From Pukyongia salina (lineage in GTDB: Bacteria; Bacteroidota; Bacteroidia; Flavobacteriales; Flavobacteriaceae), in the NCBI RefSeq assembly GCF_002966125.1, contig NZ_CP027062.1:2776501-2840500 (forward strand): a stretch of DNA of 64,000 bases, given 5' to 3'. Below the pieces are notes generated by a model that saw nothing but the letters and a program-made list of their open reading frames with translations, was not told the origin of the DNA and searched no databases. The translations under genes and the position numbers were made by a program. Below are positions 35,184-44,597 of the stretch, piece by piece; position 1 is the first letter of the stretch; every line of letters begins with the position of its first letter.

Positions 35184-35885
35184 ATGGCAGAATTCCTTAC
35201 TACAAATGGTACATCACATCAAATAGAAAATATCATCATTGAAGCTAAAAAAGAACTATTTTTAGTTTCACCCTACCTACAAATTTCTAAGACATTCTTT
35301 GAAAGACTGAAAGATGCTGCGAATAAAGGAGTTAAAATAAAAATCATCTACGGCAAAGACGAACTTAAACCAAATGAACGAAATTCTTTAGCTGAACTCA
35401 AGAGTTTAGAATTATTCTATTTTGAAAATCTCCATGCCAAGTGCTATTTCAATGAAAGTGACATGGTAATTACTTCAATGAATATGTATGAATTTTCAGA
35501 AAAGAATAATCGTGAAATGGGAGTTTTTATCACCAGAATTGGTGATGGTGATCTCTACGAAAAAGCTATTAGTGAAACTCGCTCTATAATTCAATCTTCG
35601 GATATAATGCAACTAACAAAAACTAAAAGAAAATTCTATCAAAACAAGAAAGAGATACAGAATAATTCTAGCAGTAAGAAGCCAAAACGAGGATATTGCA
35701 TTAGATGTGAACAACGAATTCCTTATGACATTGAGAAACCATATTGCAAAGATTGTTTTAGCTCATGGTCTCGCTACAAGAATCCTGATTATGAGGAAAA
35801 TGTTTGTCATTCATGTGGAGAATTTGAAGCATCGTCCTTGGCAAAACCTGTTTGTTATGATTGCTACAAACTTTTCGAAAAATAA
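35184..35885 (+). CDS. PLD-like protein with two zinc-ribbon-like CxxC pairs
   Basis: A 233-residue protein. Residues 1-145 are a single phospholipase D-like domain with His84-x-Lys86 (NLHAKCYF) and Asn100 (TSMN), as in Nuc/BfiI-type nucleases that work as dimers. The C-terminal part has two Cys4 sets (172/175 with 188/191, and 208/211 with 224/227) typical of zinc-binding fingers or rubredoxin-like knuckles. It may cut nucleic acid and bind it or a partner by the zinc fingers. It stands alone in the AT-rich island. Codon use is AT-rich compared with the flanks. Confidence 0.85.
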   Translation: MAEFLTTNGTSHQIENIIIEAKKELFLVSPYLQISKTFFERLKDAANKGVKIKIIYGKDELKPNERNSLAELKSLELFYFENLHAKCYFNESDMVITSMNMYEFSEKNNREMGVFITRIGDGDLYEKAISETRSIIQSSDIMQLTKTKRKFYQNKKEIQNNSSSKKPKRGYCIRCEQRIPYDIEKPYCKDCFSSWSRYKNPDYEENVCHSCGEFEASSLAKPVCYDCYKLFEK

Positions 35886-36193
35886 TCGAAAGGAGATCCA
35901 AGCTCTTTATATAAATAGAAAATTCTTTAATTATTCTCCCTCCCCTATTCTATCAAAAAAATTACATTGCATTTGACAAGCCACAATCTAAATTGTATGA
36001 TTTAGGTGAAGGAAAAACCGAATGGAGTCAAAAAGAGAAATGTTCTTGACGTTCCAAAAATTGAATAAATTAATAGTTTAACCAAAGTGCTCAATAACCT
36101 ATTCGTAGATAGGATAGAACCAACATCAAAGGAATATTTAATTTTCTACCTTTATACAAATGTTGTGCGTCATACCAACCAACCCAATAGCAA
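35886..36193. other. Gene-poor 308-bp interval with a coding remnant
   Basis: A plus-strand stretch near 35970-36050 reads AFDKPQSKLYDLGEGKTEW in frame before a stop and looks like the end of a lost gene. No intact gene, terminator or promoter was recognised. Confidence 0.35.
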
Positions 36194-37210
36194 ATGATTA
36201 AAATACCATTAAATAGAGCAATTCAACTTTTAGAAGCCAGACTTTATGAAGTAGATAAACCTGAAACAGATTTAAAAGCATTACAAAATCGGCTTAAAAT
36301 TGACGTAGAAGCAATATTTGGTAGAGGAAGTACACAATCTATTTCTGTGATTACTCTTGAAACCCTGCATTTTGACGATCCTAATAAAATTGCTAAATGC
36401 AAAACTAATTTTAGGCAAACTATCCAGGGTTGGATTCAATACATTAAGGATTTTAACATCATCGAGAAAGAAAAAATAGAGACTTCCGAGCAGGAGTACA
36501 AAGAAAAATATAAGATACTACTCGATCAATGGAATGATTTAGTTCCTGAATATAGTCAGCTTTTGGCTGATTACGAGAAAATCATTGGTAATTATGATGA
36601 CGCACTTTCAGAATTGAAAATTTTACAAGACAAATTGAGTAAAAAACAAAGTTTAGGCAAAATGATAAAGATTTTGTTTTTAGGAGCAAGCCCAATAAAC
36701 GAAGTTAAATTGAGAATTGATGAAGAGGTTAGAGATATTGAAGGCGGACTAAAATTAGCATCATTAAGAGACCTTTTTGAACTTAAAATAGAATGGGCTA
36801 TAACAGCAAAAACTTTGCAACAAGCAATGTTAGATGAGCATCCTACCATTGTTCATTTTTCAGGTCATGGAGATGCAAATGGAATTGCTGTAGAAGATTC
36901 TTTAGGAAATGCAAAACTTATTGAAAATGACGCAATAGGAAGTTTGTTTGAACTCTTCTCTAAGGATATTAAATGTGTTGTTTTAAATTCATGCTATTCA
37001 GAATCTCAAGCAATTGAAATATCAAAGCATATTCCATATGTTATTGGAATGAAAAAATCAGTTAATGATAAAGCAGCAATAGCATTTTCTGTTGGATTTT
37101 ACGCTGCTTTAGGTGCTGGAAAAGACATCGAATTTGCTTTTAAAATGGGAGTTGTTGCTGTCAAATTAGAAGGAGTTTCTGGAAGTGACATACCAGTATT
37201 ATTAGGATAA
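36194..37210 (+). CDS. CHAT-domain (caspase-fold) protease
   Basis: A 338-residue protein. The N-terminal 95 residues form a helical domain (NRAIQLLEARLYEV..., then IFG and a further helix) like small effector-associated or adaptor domains that precede many bacterial conflict effectors. A coiled coil follows (about 95-155). Residues 158-338 are a CHAT-like caspase fold with His225 in VHFSGHGDANG and Cys267 in VVLNSCYSES. No signal peptide. It is 57 bp ahead of the large nuclease gene, and the two probably form a unit. Function as an immunity protease is inferred from the pairing. Confidence 0.85.
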   Translation: MIKIPLNRAIQLLEARLYEVDKPETDLKALQNRLKIDVEAIFGRGSTQSISVITLETLHFDDPNKIAKCKTNFRQTIQGWIQYIKDFNIIEKEKIETSEQEYKEKYKILLDQWNDLVPEYSQLLADYEKIIGNYDDALSELKILQDKLSKKQSLGKMIKILFLGASPINEVKLRIDEEVRDIEGGLKLASLRDLFELKIEWAITAKTLQQAMLDEHPTIVHFSGHGDANGIAVEDSLGNAKLIENDAIGSLFELFSKDIKCVVLNSCYSESQAIEISKHIPYVIGMKKSVNDKAAIAFSVGFYAALGAGKDIEFAFKMGVVAVKLEGVSGSDIPVLLG

Positions 37211-37267
37211 TCAAAAAGTACAAAACACAAAATTTGCTCAGCTATATGCACTGATTCACAAACAAAC

Positions 37268-40200
37268 ATGAATAATAAAGAAAAATTTCCAACACCTTCT
37301 CAATTTTATAGAATTAGAAGACCTGAATATTTTTCAGATTCAAAAATAGAATGCAAAATTCTATTGACGAAAGAACAATTAGCTCATGAATTAAGTCAGA
37401 TTTCAACTAATCAAAAGCATGATAATTTTGAAACTCTTTGCCGAAGATTAGCAGAAAAACTGATAACCCCAAATTTAATTCCTCAGGTTGGACCAACAGG
37501 TGGCGGAGATGGAAAGACAGATTCAGAAACTTATCCGGTCTCTAAATATATTTCTGATAGATGGTTCATAAGTGATAACAAGTGGAATGAAAATGAAAAT
37601 TGGGCTTTCGCAATGAGTGCTAAAACCGAATGGAAACCAAAAGTAAAAGGTGACGTAAAAAAGATTGTTGAGACAAAAAGAGGTTATACTAAAACATATT
37701 TCTTTTCTAACCAAAAGATACGCAGTAAAGAAAAAAAGACAACTCAAGATTTAATTAAAGAAAAATATGATATTGAATTAATTATTCTTGATGCAGAATG
37801 GATAATTGAAAATGTATATAATTATAATCTTCTTAATGATGTTATAGAGAGCTTAAATTTATCAATCGAGCATCGAGAAGAAAAGATCATAGGACCGAAT
37901 GATTCTAAAAGGAGTGCAAAACTATCTGAAATTGAAGAAAAAATAAATAAATCGGATAGACCTTTTGAAGTTGATTATCAGCTTGTAGAGGATTGTTTGG
38001 AAAGTGCAATTTTGTCAAGAATGATAGAATTACCGAAAACTGAAGTAGTAGGTAAATTCGAAAGAGCGAAAAGGTTTGTAAACAAATTAAACAACCAGCA
38101 GCAGAAAATAAGAATACATTATCAACTCGCTTGGACTTATTTAAATTGGTATGATGATTATATTGGATTTTACAATGAATTTATTGAGTTTAAATCTCTA
38201 GTTAATGAAGAGCCAAATCTTAATAATCTCGAATTATATTTAAATCTATACAATTTATTAAAGACAGTTTCTTCGATCAAAGAAGTAAAAAAATATGTAG
38301 AGATAAACTTCACTAATGACGAGTTCGAATTTGTTGAACTTTTAGAAAGGTGCAGCAAAAATCTAGAAAAACATTCAACTGCACTGTTAAGCAAATTCTA
38401 TATAAGTTTTATTAATATTTCAAATCAACTTAAAGATGAAAAAACAATTTCAAAAGAGATAATAAATTTACAGACTTATTTTGAAAAAGGTAAAAATCAT
38501 CTAGATATACCATTTGAACAATTAAAAGGAATTATTGATATATATAGCGAACTATTACCAAGCAACAAAGAGTTTGATACCTTGATCGATGTTCTTGCTG
38601 AATTTGAGTCAACTAGAGTATCTGAATTATCTTCTGGTAAAATCTATTTAAATAGAGGGAGTACAAAGTTAAAAAATGATTTAAATAGGGAAAGTTTAGT
38701 GTTTTTTGGAAAGGCTGTTAGAAAATTGGCTAAAGAAGAATCACAAGACGAATTTTACTTTTGTTTGATGCTATTAAGTGATGCATATTCGAGGTTAGGA
38801 TTGTATTGGGCTGCAAATAATTGTTTAATTTCTGCTATTAATATTTACGCCAATGAATGGTTTACTACAGGTTCCATAAACAAAAGATTTTATAGAGGTG
38901 TTGTTCAAATTTTAAAAAATGAGACAATAATTGGACGTATACCTGTGTTACTGGCTTGGTATGAACTATTTAATGTTATTAAACATTATTTTGAGACAGA
39001 AATCAATTTGGAAAATGACGAAATGCATATTGAAAATCTTATTGATGGTTGCCTTTCTACTCGTTTATTAAGTATGGATTTCGAACATTTCAATGAAATA
39101 TCTGAATTACCAGATATTTTGTCTAAAAATGAACTTTGGCTAAGCAGTGATTCATCATTGTATTTATTAGGACATGAGGATATAATAGAAATTGATGAAT
39201 CTAAAAGTCATACGTTTACAAAAGAAAATTTCAAAAATTTCTACAATACACTAGCTAACCAACCATTTCTAAAACAAATAGCTTTTGAGACTAACTTTTT
39301 AAACAAAGAAGAAATAACTTTATGTACTAGAATTCTTGGTATAAATTTTACAATTTATACAACAAATGACATACAACTTGTAATCTTAGGTGAAACTATT
39401 TTAGCATATCTAGAATCATATTTAGCAACGGCTTTCGAGGATGCTTTTCCTTTAACTGAGAAAATTGTTTTAACCCTTAATTATAAAAAATTAGATAAAT
39501 TCTTTAAAATAGAATCTGAAAGTAAAAGTTTCTTTAATTTAATTATTAAACAAGGTTTTGTCTATGAATCAAAAGATATTTCAGCATTAGTAGAAGCAAT
39601 TATTCCTCTAATTATTGCTGGCAATTACCTTTTTAGAGATTACAAAGATTTTTTCGAAAACCTTTACAAAAAGGATGAAGTCCATGAGAGATTAACTCTA
39701 ATAATTGAGCATAAAAATTTCTTAACCAATATCCTGACCTCAAAACCCAAATTCTTTCTAAAAGATTGGAAAAAAGAAGGCAGTAAAGTTTATCCTTTAA
39801 AAAGGACTTCAAGTCCCATAGAAATAAATCTATCAAAATCTGAACTAAAAGGTGTGAAAAAAAGTAAGGGAAAACCTGACTTCACTTCGGCTACTCACAA
39901 AAATCTAAAAGCAGAAACAGTCATTGATGTACATTTATGGGATAAAGCCAAATGGAAAGCATTCGGGTTTTTAAGTATGCCAACTGACAATCCATTTGGC
40001 ATTGTATTAGCTTTTCAAAATGAAGATGCTGGAAAAAGCATATTTGAAAAATGGATAAAGGAATACGGTAAAATAGATACTCATGATATAATATCTATAA
40101 CTATAATTAAAGGTGTCAGAATAGACAATCCATATTGGTATAAAATATTGATAAGCAAGAGTATGGATAAAAAAGAAATGAAAGAAGGTCAATTTTTTTC

Positions 40201-40507
40201 ATCATCTTCTCGATTTCATATGATGGAGCCGGAAAATAATATGAATTTGAACCATTTAATAAAAGGTTATGAAATTTTCAAAAAGTATATTTTAGTTCCA
40301 GCTCATATTGATAAGAATTATAATATGAAACATTTTCCTGAGCTTGGCATACTCAAAAGTAAATTGAAAATAATTGATGCTTGGGAAATAGGAATCCACG
40401 ATCCTGAAAGAGTTGTAATCACAGAGGAGGATAACCCAATTATTCCAGATAATGTTGAAAATCCACCAATTTTGGAATTGCTAGAAGAAAAAAGAAAAAA
40501 CAAATAA
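37268..40507 (+). CDS. Large protein with N-terminal Mrr-like nuclease and helical repeat body
   Basis: A 1079-residue protein. The N-terminal part (about 45-180) looks like a PD-(D/E)xK restriction endonuclease of Mrr type: helix Glu55, GPTGGGDGKTD with Asp81 and Asp85, and SAK at 117-119, followed by KKIVETKRGY. From about residue 230 to 560 the chain is helical and repeat-like (TPR/HEAT-like). The C-terminal 200 residues carry a mixed domain with VIDVHLWDKAKWKAFGF. No helicase or ATPase motifs were found. It follows the CHAT gene by 57 bp. The nuclease could be restrained by the helical body and released by the protease; that is conjecture. Confidence 0.8.
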   Translation: MNNKEKFPTPSQFYRIRRPEYFSDSKIECKILLTKEQLAHELSQISTNQKHDNFETLCRRLAEKLITPNLIPQVGPTGGGDGKTDSETYPVSKYISDRWFISDNKWNENENWAFAMSAKTEWKPKVKGDVKKIVETKRGYTKTYFFSNQKIRSKEKKTTQDLIKEKYDIELIILDAEWIIENVYNYNLLNDVIESLNLSIEHREEKIIGPNDSKRSAKLSEIEEKINKSDRPFEVDYQLVEDCLESAILSRMIELPKTEVVGKFERAKRFVNKLNNQQQKIRIHYQLAWTYLNWYDDYIGFYNEFIEFKSLVNEEPNLNNLELYLNLYNLLKTVSSIKEVKKYVEINFTNDEFEFVELLERCSKNLEKHSTALLSKFYISFINISNQLKDEKTISKEIINLQTYFEKGKNHLDIPFEQLKGIIDIYSELLPSNKEFDTLIDVLAEFESTRVSELSSGKIYLNRGSTKLKNDLNRESLVFFGKAVRKLAKEESQDEFYFCLMLLSDAYSRLGLYWAANNCLISAINIYANEWFTTGSINKRFYRGVVQILKNETIIGRIPVLLAWYELFNVIKHYFETEINLENDEMHIENLIDGCLSTRLLSMDFEHFNEISELPDILSKNELWLSSDSSLYLLGHEDIIEIDESKSHTFTKENFKNFYNTLANQPFLKQIAFETNFLNKEEITLCTRILGINFTIYTTNDIQLVILGETILAYLESYLATAFEDAFPLTEKIVLTLNYKKLDKFFKIESESKSFFNLIIKQGFVYESKDISALVEAIIPLIIAGNYLFRDYKDFFENLYKKDEVHERLTLIIEHKNFLTNILTSKPKFFLKDWKKEGSKVYPLKRTSSPIEINLSKSELKGVKKSKGKPDFTSATHKNLKAETVIDVHLWDKAKWKAFGFLSMPTDNPFGIVLAFQNEDAGKSIFEKWIKEYGKIDTHDIISITIIKGVRIDNPYWYKILISKSMDKKEMKEGQFFSSSSRFHMMEPENNMNLNHLIKGYEIFKKYILVPAHIDKNYNMKHFPELGILKSKLKIIDAWEIGIHDPERVVITEEDNPIIPDNVENPPILELLEEKRKNK

Positions 40508-40623
40508 GTACATCTCACTACAACGTATATAAAAAGCGTTAAAATCGATCATACGAAAAAATTGAACTAAAAGTTTACGACAATAGATTTCTAAAAAATA
40601 ATTGTCAAAAAAAAATATTACAA

Positions 40624-40935
40624 ATGACAAAATCAGAATTATTTAAAAACCTAACTGAATCTCAAAAGATTGAATTCAATAATGATATAAAAAATGTAAT
40701 AAACGAGATCATTTCCTCTGGGCATATTTACCAGGATAAATTACATGAAGTTGATATTAACATGCGTTTAGAAGATTCCATACTTCTAAATGTAACACTT
40801 GGATTTATTGTTGAAGATAATTTAAAAATAAAGGGAGTAATCAATAACATTATAAAATTAGATAATGTTGATGATTATTTGGATTCGATAAATAAATCTA
40901 AAAGCCTTGACGACAACTGGATTAATCCAATTTAA
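40624..40935 (+). CDS. Small protein of unknown function in the island
   Basis: A 103-residue protein, acidic and helical at the N-terminus (ESQKIEFNNDIKNVINEI) with a short beta-rich second half. No signal, no membrane segment and no recognised domain. It follows the nuclease gene by 116 bp on the same strand and has the same AT-rich codon use. It could be an accessory or inhibitor of the CHAT/nuclease pair, or an unrelated cargo gene. Confidence 0.55.
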   Translation: MTKSELFKNLTESQKIEFNNDIKNVINEIISSGHIYQDKLHEVDINMRLEDSILLNVTLGFIVEDNLKIKGVINNIIKLDNVDDYLDSINKSKSLDDNWINPI

Positions 40936-40956
40936 TATCCTCAATTCCTATCGACT

Positions 40957-41274
40957 TTATGCTCTCTCCTCCTCCACTCTCTCCAACTTGACTAGTTTAG
41001 CATCCCTGGACAGTTTTTCTATTTCCAACTCACGCCGCTCCTTTTCAAAATTCTATATCCGGTCCACAATAGATTTGGTTAAAAACTTTACCTGGTCTTT
41101 AAGCATGTAGTTTCTATGCTTTAGTCCATGCCCTTTTAAAATGTCTAATGCCTCTAGAAGATCTTGAAAGCAAAGGTCGATTCTCCGTAATACGAATGAA
41201 TTATTATTTCCCTCTGAATATGTGGCAAATATCCAATTGAATTTTTCTCCTAGAGTAGCTATTTCTTTTCGAGT
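40957..41274 (-). pseudogene. Remnant of a helical protein gene with an internal stop
   Basis: The reverse-strand frame from about 41274 to the TAA at 40957 has biased, protein-like content (EKFNWIFATYSEGNNNS, then FVLRRIDLCFQDLLEAL and a charged coiled-coil end ERVEEERA) but is broken by one in-frame TAG after the words SIVDRI, and no start codon lies near the left part. It marks the right end of the island, where the gene was probably cut by an insertion or decayed afterwards. A plus-strand frame over the same bases is judged a shadow. The original family is not known. Confidence 0.5.
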
Positions 41275-41349
41275 TTAAGATCCACCGTAACACCTCTAAT
41301 ACGCGATTCTCAGTGCCTGAGACTAGCCAACTTTTTTATCACCTTGTAA

Positions 41350-42102
41350 TCAATCTACTCGCTTGTATTTTTCTTTCATTAATTCAAAATAAATGAACCC
41401 TGCTCTCTGATACCAATCTTGCATGCCGTGTTCATTCTCGCATGCGTTGATAGATTGCAAGTTTCTATCCAATGCAGTCATAAGTTCGGTATACTTGTTA
41501 TCATACGTTCGTTGGAAGGCCTCAAATTGGTCCATAATTCCCTTTCGTTCTGCTTGCCAGGCAATGCCCAAGGCTCCATGAATACCAGATACATTGTCGC
41601 CAAAGGCAACGGCCGAACTATTAAACTTCTTGGTATTGGAATAGATACAACTTAAGCGCTGTAAACTTCGTCTAATCACATTCAAATTTGCAATTGCAGT
41701 TTGATAACAGCTTTGACAGGCACTATTGTCGAAACAACCGGTAGGCATCATTCTGGCAGCATTAGTTTCGAAATCTGGCGTACACTCTTCATTACTTAGG
41801 GCAAGTGATGCGTTGTACAGATCGTTCGCGCTTCGTGCCGCATCCATGAATCTGTAGAATTGTCCCATGGTTCGCACAAGAGTTGGGTCCACTTCTGGGC
41901 GTGATCGGATGGTTTGTGGATTCCCCAGAGCCGTTCTTGGCATCATTCGTCTACTTCGTTCTATATCATTCAGCCGGCCTTGTCTAATCATGTCGACCAT
42001 ATCCGATGGACGAGCAATTCTTGTTTCATCCTGACCCCAACAGAAAGAGCAAATAAATAACCCTATCCAAAAAACAGTTGATTGTAGTTTTATTCTATTC
42101 AT
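41350..42102 (-). CDS. Exported cysteine-containing protein of unknown function
   Basis: A 250-residue protein with a signal peptide (about 1-24, ending FCWGQ). The mature part is mainly helical, with six cysteines in a central block (NEEC, TGC, NSAC, QSC, LSC, NAC), enough for three disulfides, which suits the periplasm or cell surface. Its ATG overlaps the stop of the upstream gene by 4 bp, so the two act together. No domain was recognised. Confidence 0.7.
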   Translation of the reverse strand: MNRIKLQSTVFWIGLFICSFCWGQDETRIARPSDMVDMIRQGRLNDIERSRRMMPRTALGNPQTIRSRPEVDPTLVRTMGQFYRFMDAARSANDLYNASLALSNEECTPDFETNAARMMPTGCFDNSACQSCYQTAIANLNVIRRSLQRLSCIYSNTKKFNSSAVAFGDNVSGIHGALGIAWQAERKGIMDQFEAFQRTYDNKYTELMTALDRNLQSINACENEHGMQDWYQRAGFIYFELMKEKYKRVD

Positions 42103-42707
42103 GCCTTCTTCTTTTTATTCTTTATGAAAAAATAGAAAATTATTAGAAGTAGTATTCCAATAATGATATATAAAATGTTTTCCTTCAGTATTATTAAGAT
42201 CCCGCCCTTTTCTTCCGGCTCGGGGTTAAATATTTCAGGTAGCTCAAAATCTACTTCATCACCTGTCCAGACCAAAAGACCATAGCTAGTAGAATCTGCC
42301 TTCGCAATCACTCTGATGCCAAAATCTGTTTCCGTCTTAAATGAATCCTGCCATTCGCCATTAGCATCGGTTTTTCCCTTGCGGTCTTCATTAATCCAAT
42401 TCATTTTGTGTAAACTTATCTCCAGGGGTTTATTTGGATCATCCACGTTGACGCCTACATAGATGGGGCTATAAATGCTCACCCCATAGACAGAAAAATA
42501 CAGCGTGTCATTCACTTGGGTCACCTTCGTTAAATTCATTTTCCCTTTACCGATATTCAGGGAATCGTCTTCAAACGTAAGTAGCTCAAGTTTGATCGGT
42601 TTTATATTTTCATCCAGTGTAAAAGGTTGAGCGAATGCACTTAAGGAAAAAAGTGTTGCCCAAAGAAAGAACACCAAACATGAAGCTCTGGATTGAATAT
42701 ATTTCAT
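42099..42707 (-). CDS. Exported single-pass membrane protein of unknown function
   Basis: A 202-residue protein with a signal peptide ending in FAQ, a beta-rich extracytoplasmic domain (about 27-168) and a C-terminal membrane segment (about 173-194) with a Lys-rich tail (KNKKKKA). The topology is periplasmic domain plus stop-transfer anchor. It is followed by the disulfide-rich protein gene with a 4-bp overlap. The ectodomain could bind that partner. The upstream 230 bp carry no further gene. Confidence 0.7.
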   Translation of the reverse strand: MKYIQSRASCLVFFLWATLFSLSAFAQPFTLDENIKPIKLELLTFEDDSLNIGKGKMNLTKVTQVNDTLYFSVYGVSIYSPIYVGVNVDDPNKPLEISLHKMNWINEDRKGKTDANGEWQDSFKTETDFGIRVIAKADSTSYGLLVWTGDEVDFELPEIFNPEPEEKGGILIILKENILYIIIGILLLIIFYFFIKNKKKKA

Positions 42708-42884
42708 AGTAAATAATTTAATATCACGAGTAAACTTTAATTACTCTTAAATGTACCAAAAAAATCAATGGTAATTTTTATTATATAAATGTGGTCCTTC
42801 CCTCCTACTTCGAATTGGCTGTACGATATGGGAGATTACCTTATAAATAATTCTCAATAGATTTATATTAGGTAAAAACCCTTA

Positions 42885-42915
42885 TTGTCAAGTTTCTCGT
42901 AGAAATGTATTTTTA
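42885..42915 (+). promoter_or_regulatory. Predicted promoter of the eCIS-cargo-like gene
   Basis: TTG at 42885-42887 and TATTTTTA at 42908-42915 are 20 bp apart, close to the Bacteroidota pattern (last base of the -7 box A, not G). The ATG at 42937 follows 22 bp later. Confidence 0.4.
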
Positions 42916-42936
42916 TCTCACTTTAATGTAGAAGTA

Positions 42937-43710
42937 ATGGGCGAATATGCATCGGTTATCTCTCAGGATAAAATTAAGTCTACACCACATACTGAAAGAT
43001 TCGGTCACAATAGTCACAGCCAAACAGTCCAATTTATTGATAACCGACCAAGTACTAAATCGATACAAAGATTACAGCATCTAGCCAATGAGAGTCGTAG
43101 GGATGAACCGATTGTGCAACTAAAAAGAATTATCCAATTCCATTTAGATCAAAACAACTGGAAGCCAGAGTGGGGAAAAGCTCCAAAGACCAATAAAAAG
43201 TATAAGAATATGGCTAAAAAAGAGCAAAATCTCGTGGCGCCACCTGTAATTAATGAGCCTGTAGTGCCAAATTCCCCAGTGAATGCAGATGTTAAAAAAA
43301 ATCATTTAAAAGTTCATAGATCGAAAGGTAAGGTTGTAAAAAGACCAAATGGGCAAAAAATTTCGGTGGGAAATTATCGGTACGTTGTGAGTGCCAAAGG
43401 TGCTCTGTTCATAGAATTGGAACCTGAAAAAAGCCGAAATATTGCAGCTCAAGATGGTGGATCCGGTAGTATAAAGGCAGTACCCGATGATCATACTCAA
43501 TTTTTAGGAAATCAACATGTTCAAACCGCAGGCTATTTAACCATAAATAAAAAAGGTAGGATAAAAAAAATAACTAATCATAGTGGACATTTCAAACCAA
43601 CAGCGACGCAACATAAGGCGGCCGTGAAAGGATTAAGAAAAGTTAAACTTGTTCCTAAAAGTGCAACGATTGTGACTCGCACTGAAAATAATGATCAATT
43701 TAAAGAATGA
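42937..43710 (+). CDS. eCIS-cargo-like putative toxin
   Basis: A 257-residue, highly basic protein without a signal peptide. The N-terminal 65 residues hold VQFIDNRPSTKSIQRLQ and a following short helix, which resembles the leader found in Bacteroidota cargo proteins of extracellular contractile injection systems (FVDNRPE...AQRKLQ). The C-terminal region (about 190-245) has GYLTINKKGRIKKITNHSGH and a following helical element, like the small C-terminal toxin domains of polymorphic toxins. No immunity gene is obvious next to it. It could be a loaded effector; eCIS structural genes are not in this window. Confidence 0.55.
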   Translation: MGEYASVISQDKIKSTPHTERFGHNSHSQTVQFIDNRPSTKSIQRLQHLANESRRDEPIVQLKRIIQFHLDQNNWKPEWGKAPKTNKKYKNMAKKEQNLVAPPVINEPVVPNSPVNADVKKNHLKVHRSKGKVVKRPNGQKISVGNYRYVVSAKGALFIELEPEKSRNIAAQDGGSGSIKAVPDDHTQFLGNQHVQTAGYLTINKKGRIKKITNHSGHFKPTATQHKAAVKGLRKVKLVPKSATIVTRTENNDQFKE

Positions 43711-43924
43711 AGGAATATACTTTTAAGAGTTAAATCTTTCCTCCTTTTTCTTTTTAACTCACTACAATTAAGACGATCACCACTTAATTCAATCACTATT
43801 ACTAAATGGTTGTTTCATATTATAATCAGGAAAAAACCTCTTTAAAATGAGTTGATTACCTCTACTTTCTATTCTAGAATGAACGTATATTGGTTTGATT
43901 ACTAACCACTTAAAATCAAACCAA

Positions 43925-44509
43925 ATGAAAACCCAGTCTAACTATTCTAATTATAATCCTGTTCGAAATAAAATTTTCTCTTCCCTCCTATTAGTTCTTG
44001 TGGGTATATTGCTGCTGGGATGTGGCAGTACCAGAGTAAAGTATATCCAACATTACGCTAGCAACAAACTAAAACTCACCAATAACTCTGTTATTACGGC
44101 CCCTCAAGGAAAACAGTTTATGTTATACCTGGTAAACTGCATCGATAACTCTAAACGTAATGAAGGGTTCTTTTTTACTTCAGATCGCTTACGGGAAGGC
44201 GATTATCAGGACAGCCCGGTTGAGGAAGTACTTATCTTAAATAAAATTGTTAGCACAGGAGCGATCGAAACCAACCTTGGGCAGGTAGTTTTTCTTGTAC
44301 CTGTATTTGATAATAAGGCTTTCTATAACTTAAATTACGCCTCCTATGGTTCGGAAAAAGTGTTTTTAATAAACCAAACAACCTCGGGCCCCATTGCCGG
44401 ACCTTCATATATAACCATAGACATGATCGATCTAAACAATGCGTCTATGGCCTATTCGCCGTTTATCGGTGATGATTATTGTGCCGATAAGGGGTCGTAT
44501 CATAATTAG
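43925..44509 (+). CDS. Lipoprotein of unknown function
   Basis: A 194-residue protein starting at ATG 43925 (MKTQSNYSNYNPV), with a longer in-frame extension of 10 residues not favoured because no ATG begins it. The signal and lipobox VGILLLGC place it in the envelope. The mature part is beta-rich with GKQFMLYLVNCIDNS near the start and EKVFLINQTTSG near the end. No domain was recognised. It lies between the toxin-like gene and the repeat protein gene on the same strand. Confidence 0.65.
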   Translation: MKTQSNYSNYNPVRNKIFSSLLLVLVGILLLGCGSTRVKYIQHYASNKLKLTNNSVITAPQGKQFMLYLVNCIDNSKRNEGFFFTSDRLREGDYQDSPVEEVLILNKIVSTGAIETNLGQVVFLVPVFDNKAFYNLNYASYGSEKVFLINQTTSGPIAGPSYITIDMIDLNNASMAYSPFIGDDYCADKGSYHN

Positions 44510-44597
44510 GTAATATTAGCGCTGTCTAGAGGTGCCTTCAGAAGAAATACCCCTAACAAAAACAGGAAAAATCCTATTATAAAACGGATATAATACC

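Noticed and set aside
40907-41110. Plus-strand frame of 67 residues overlapping the end of 40624-40935
   Set aside because: Serine- and leucine-rich shadow of the broken minus-strand gene.
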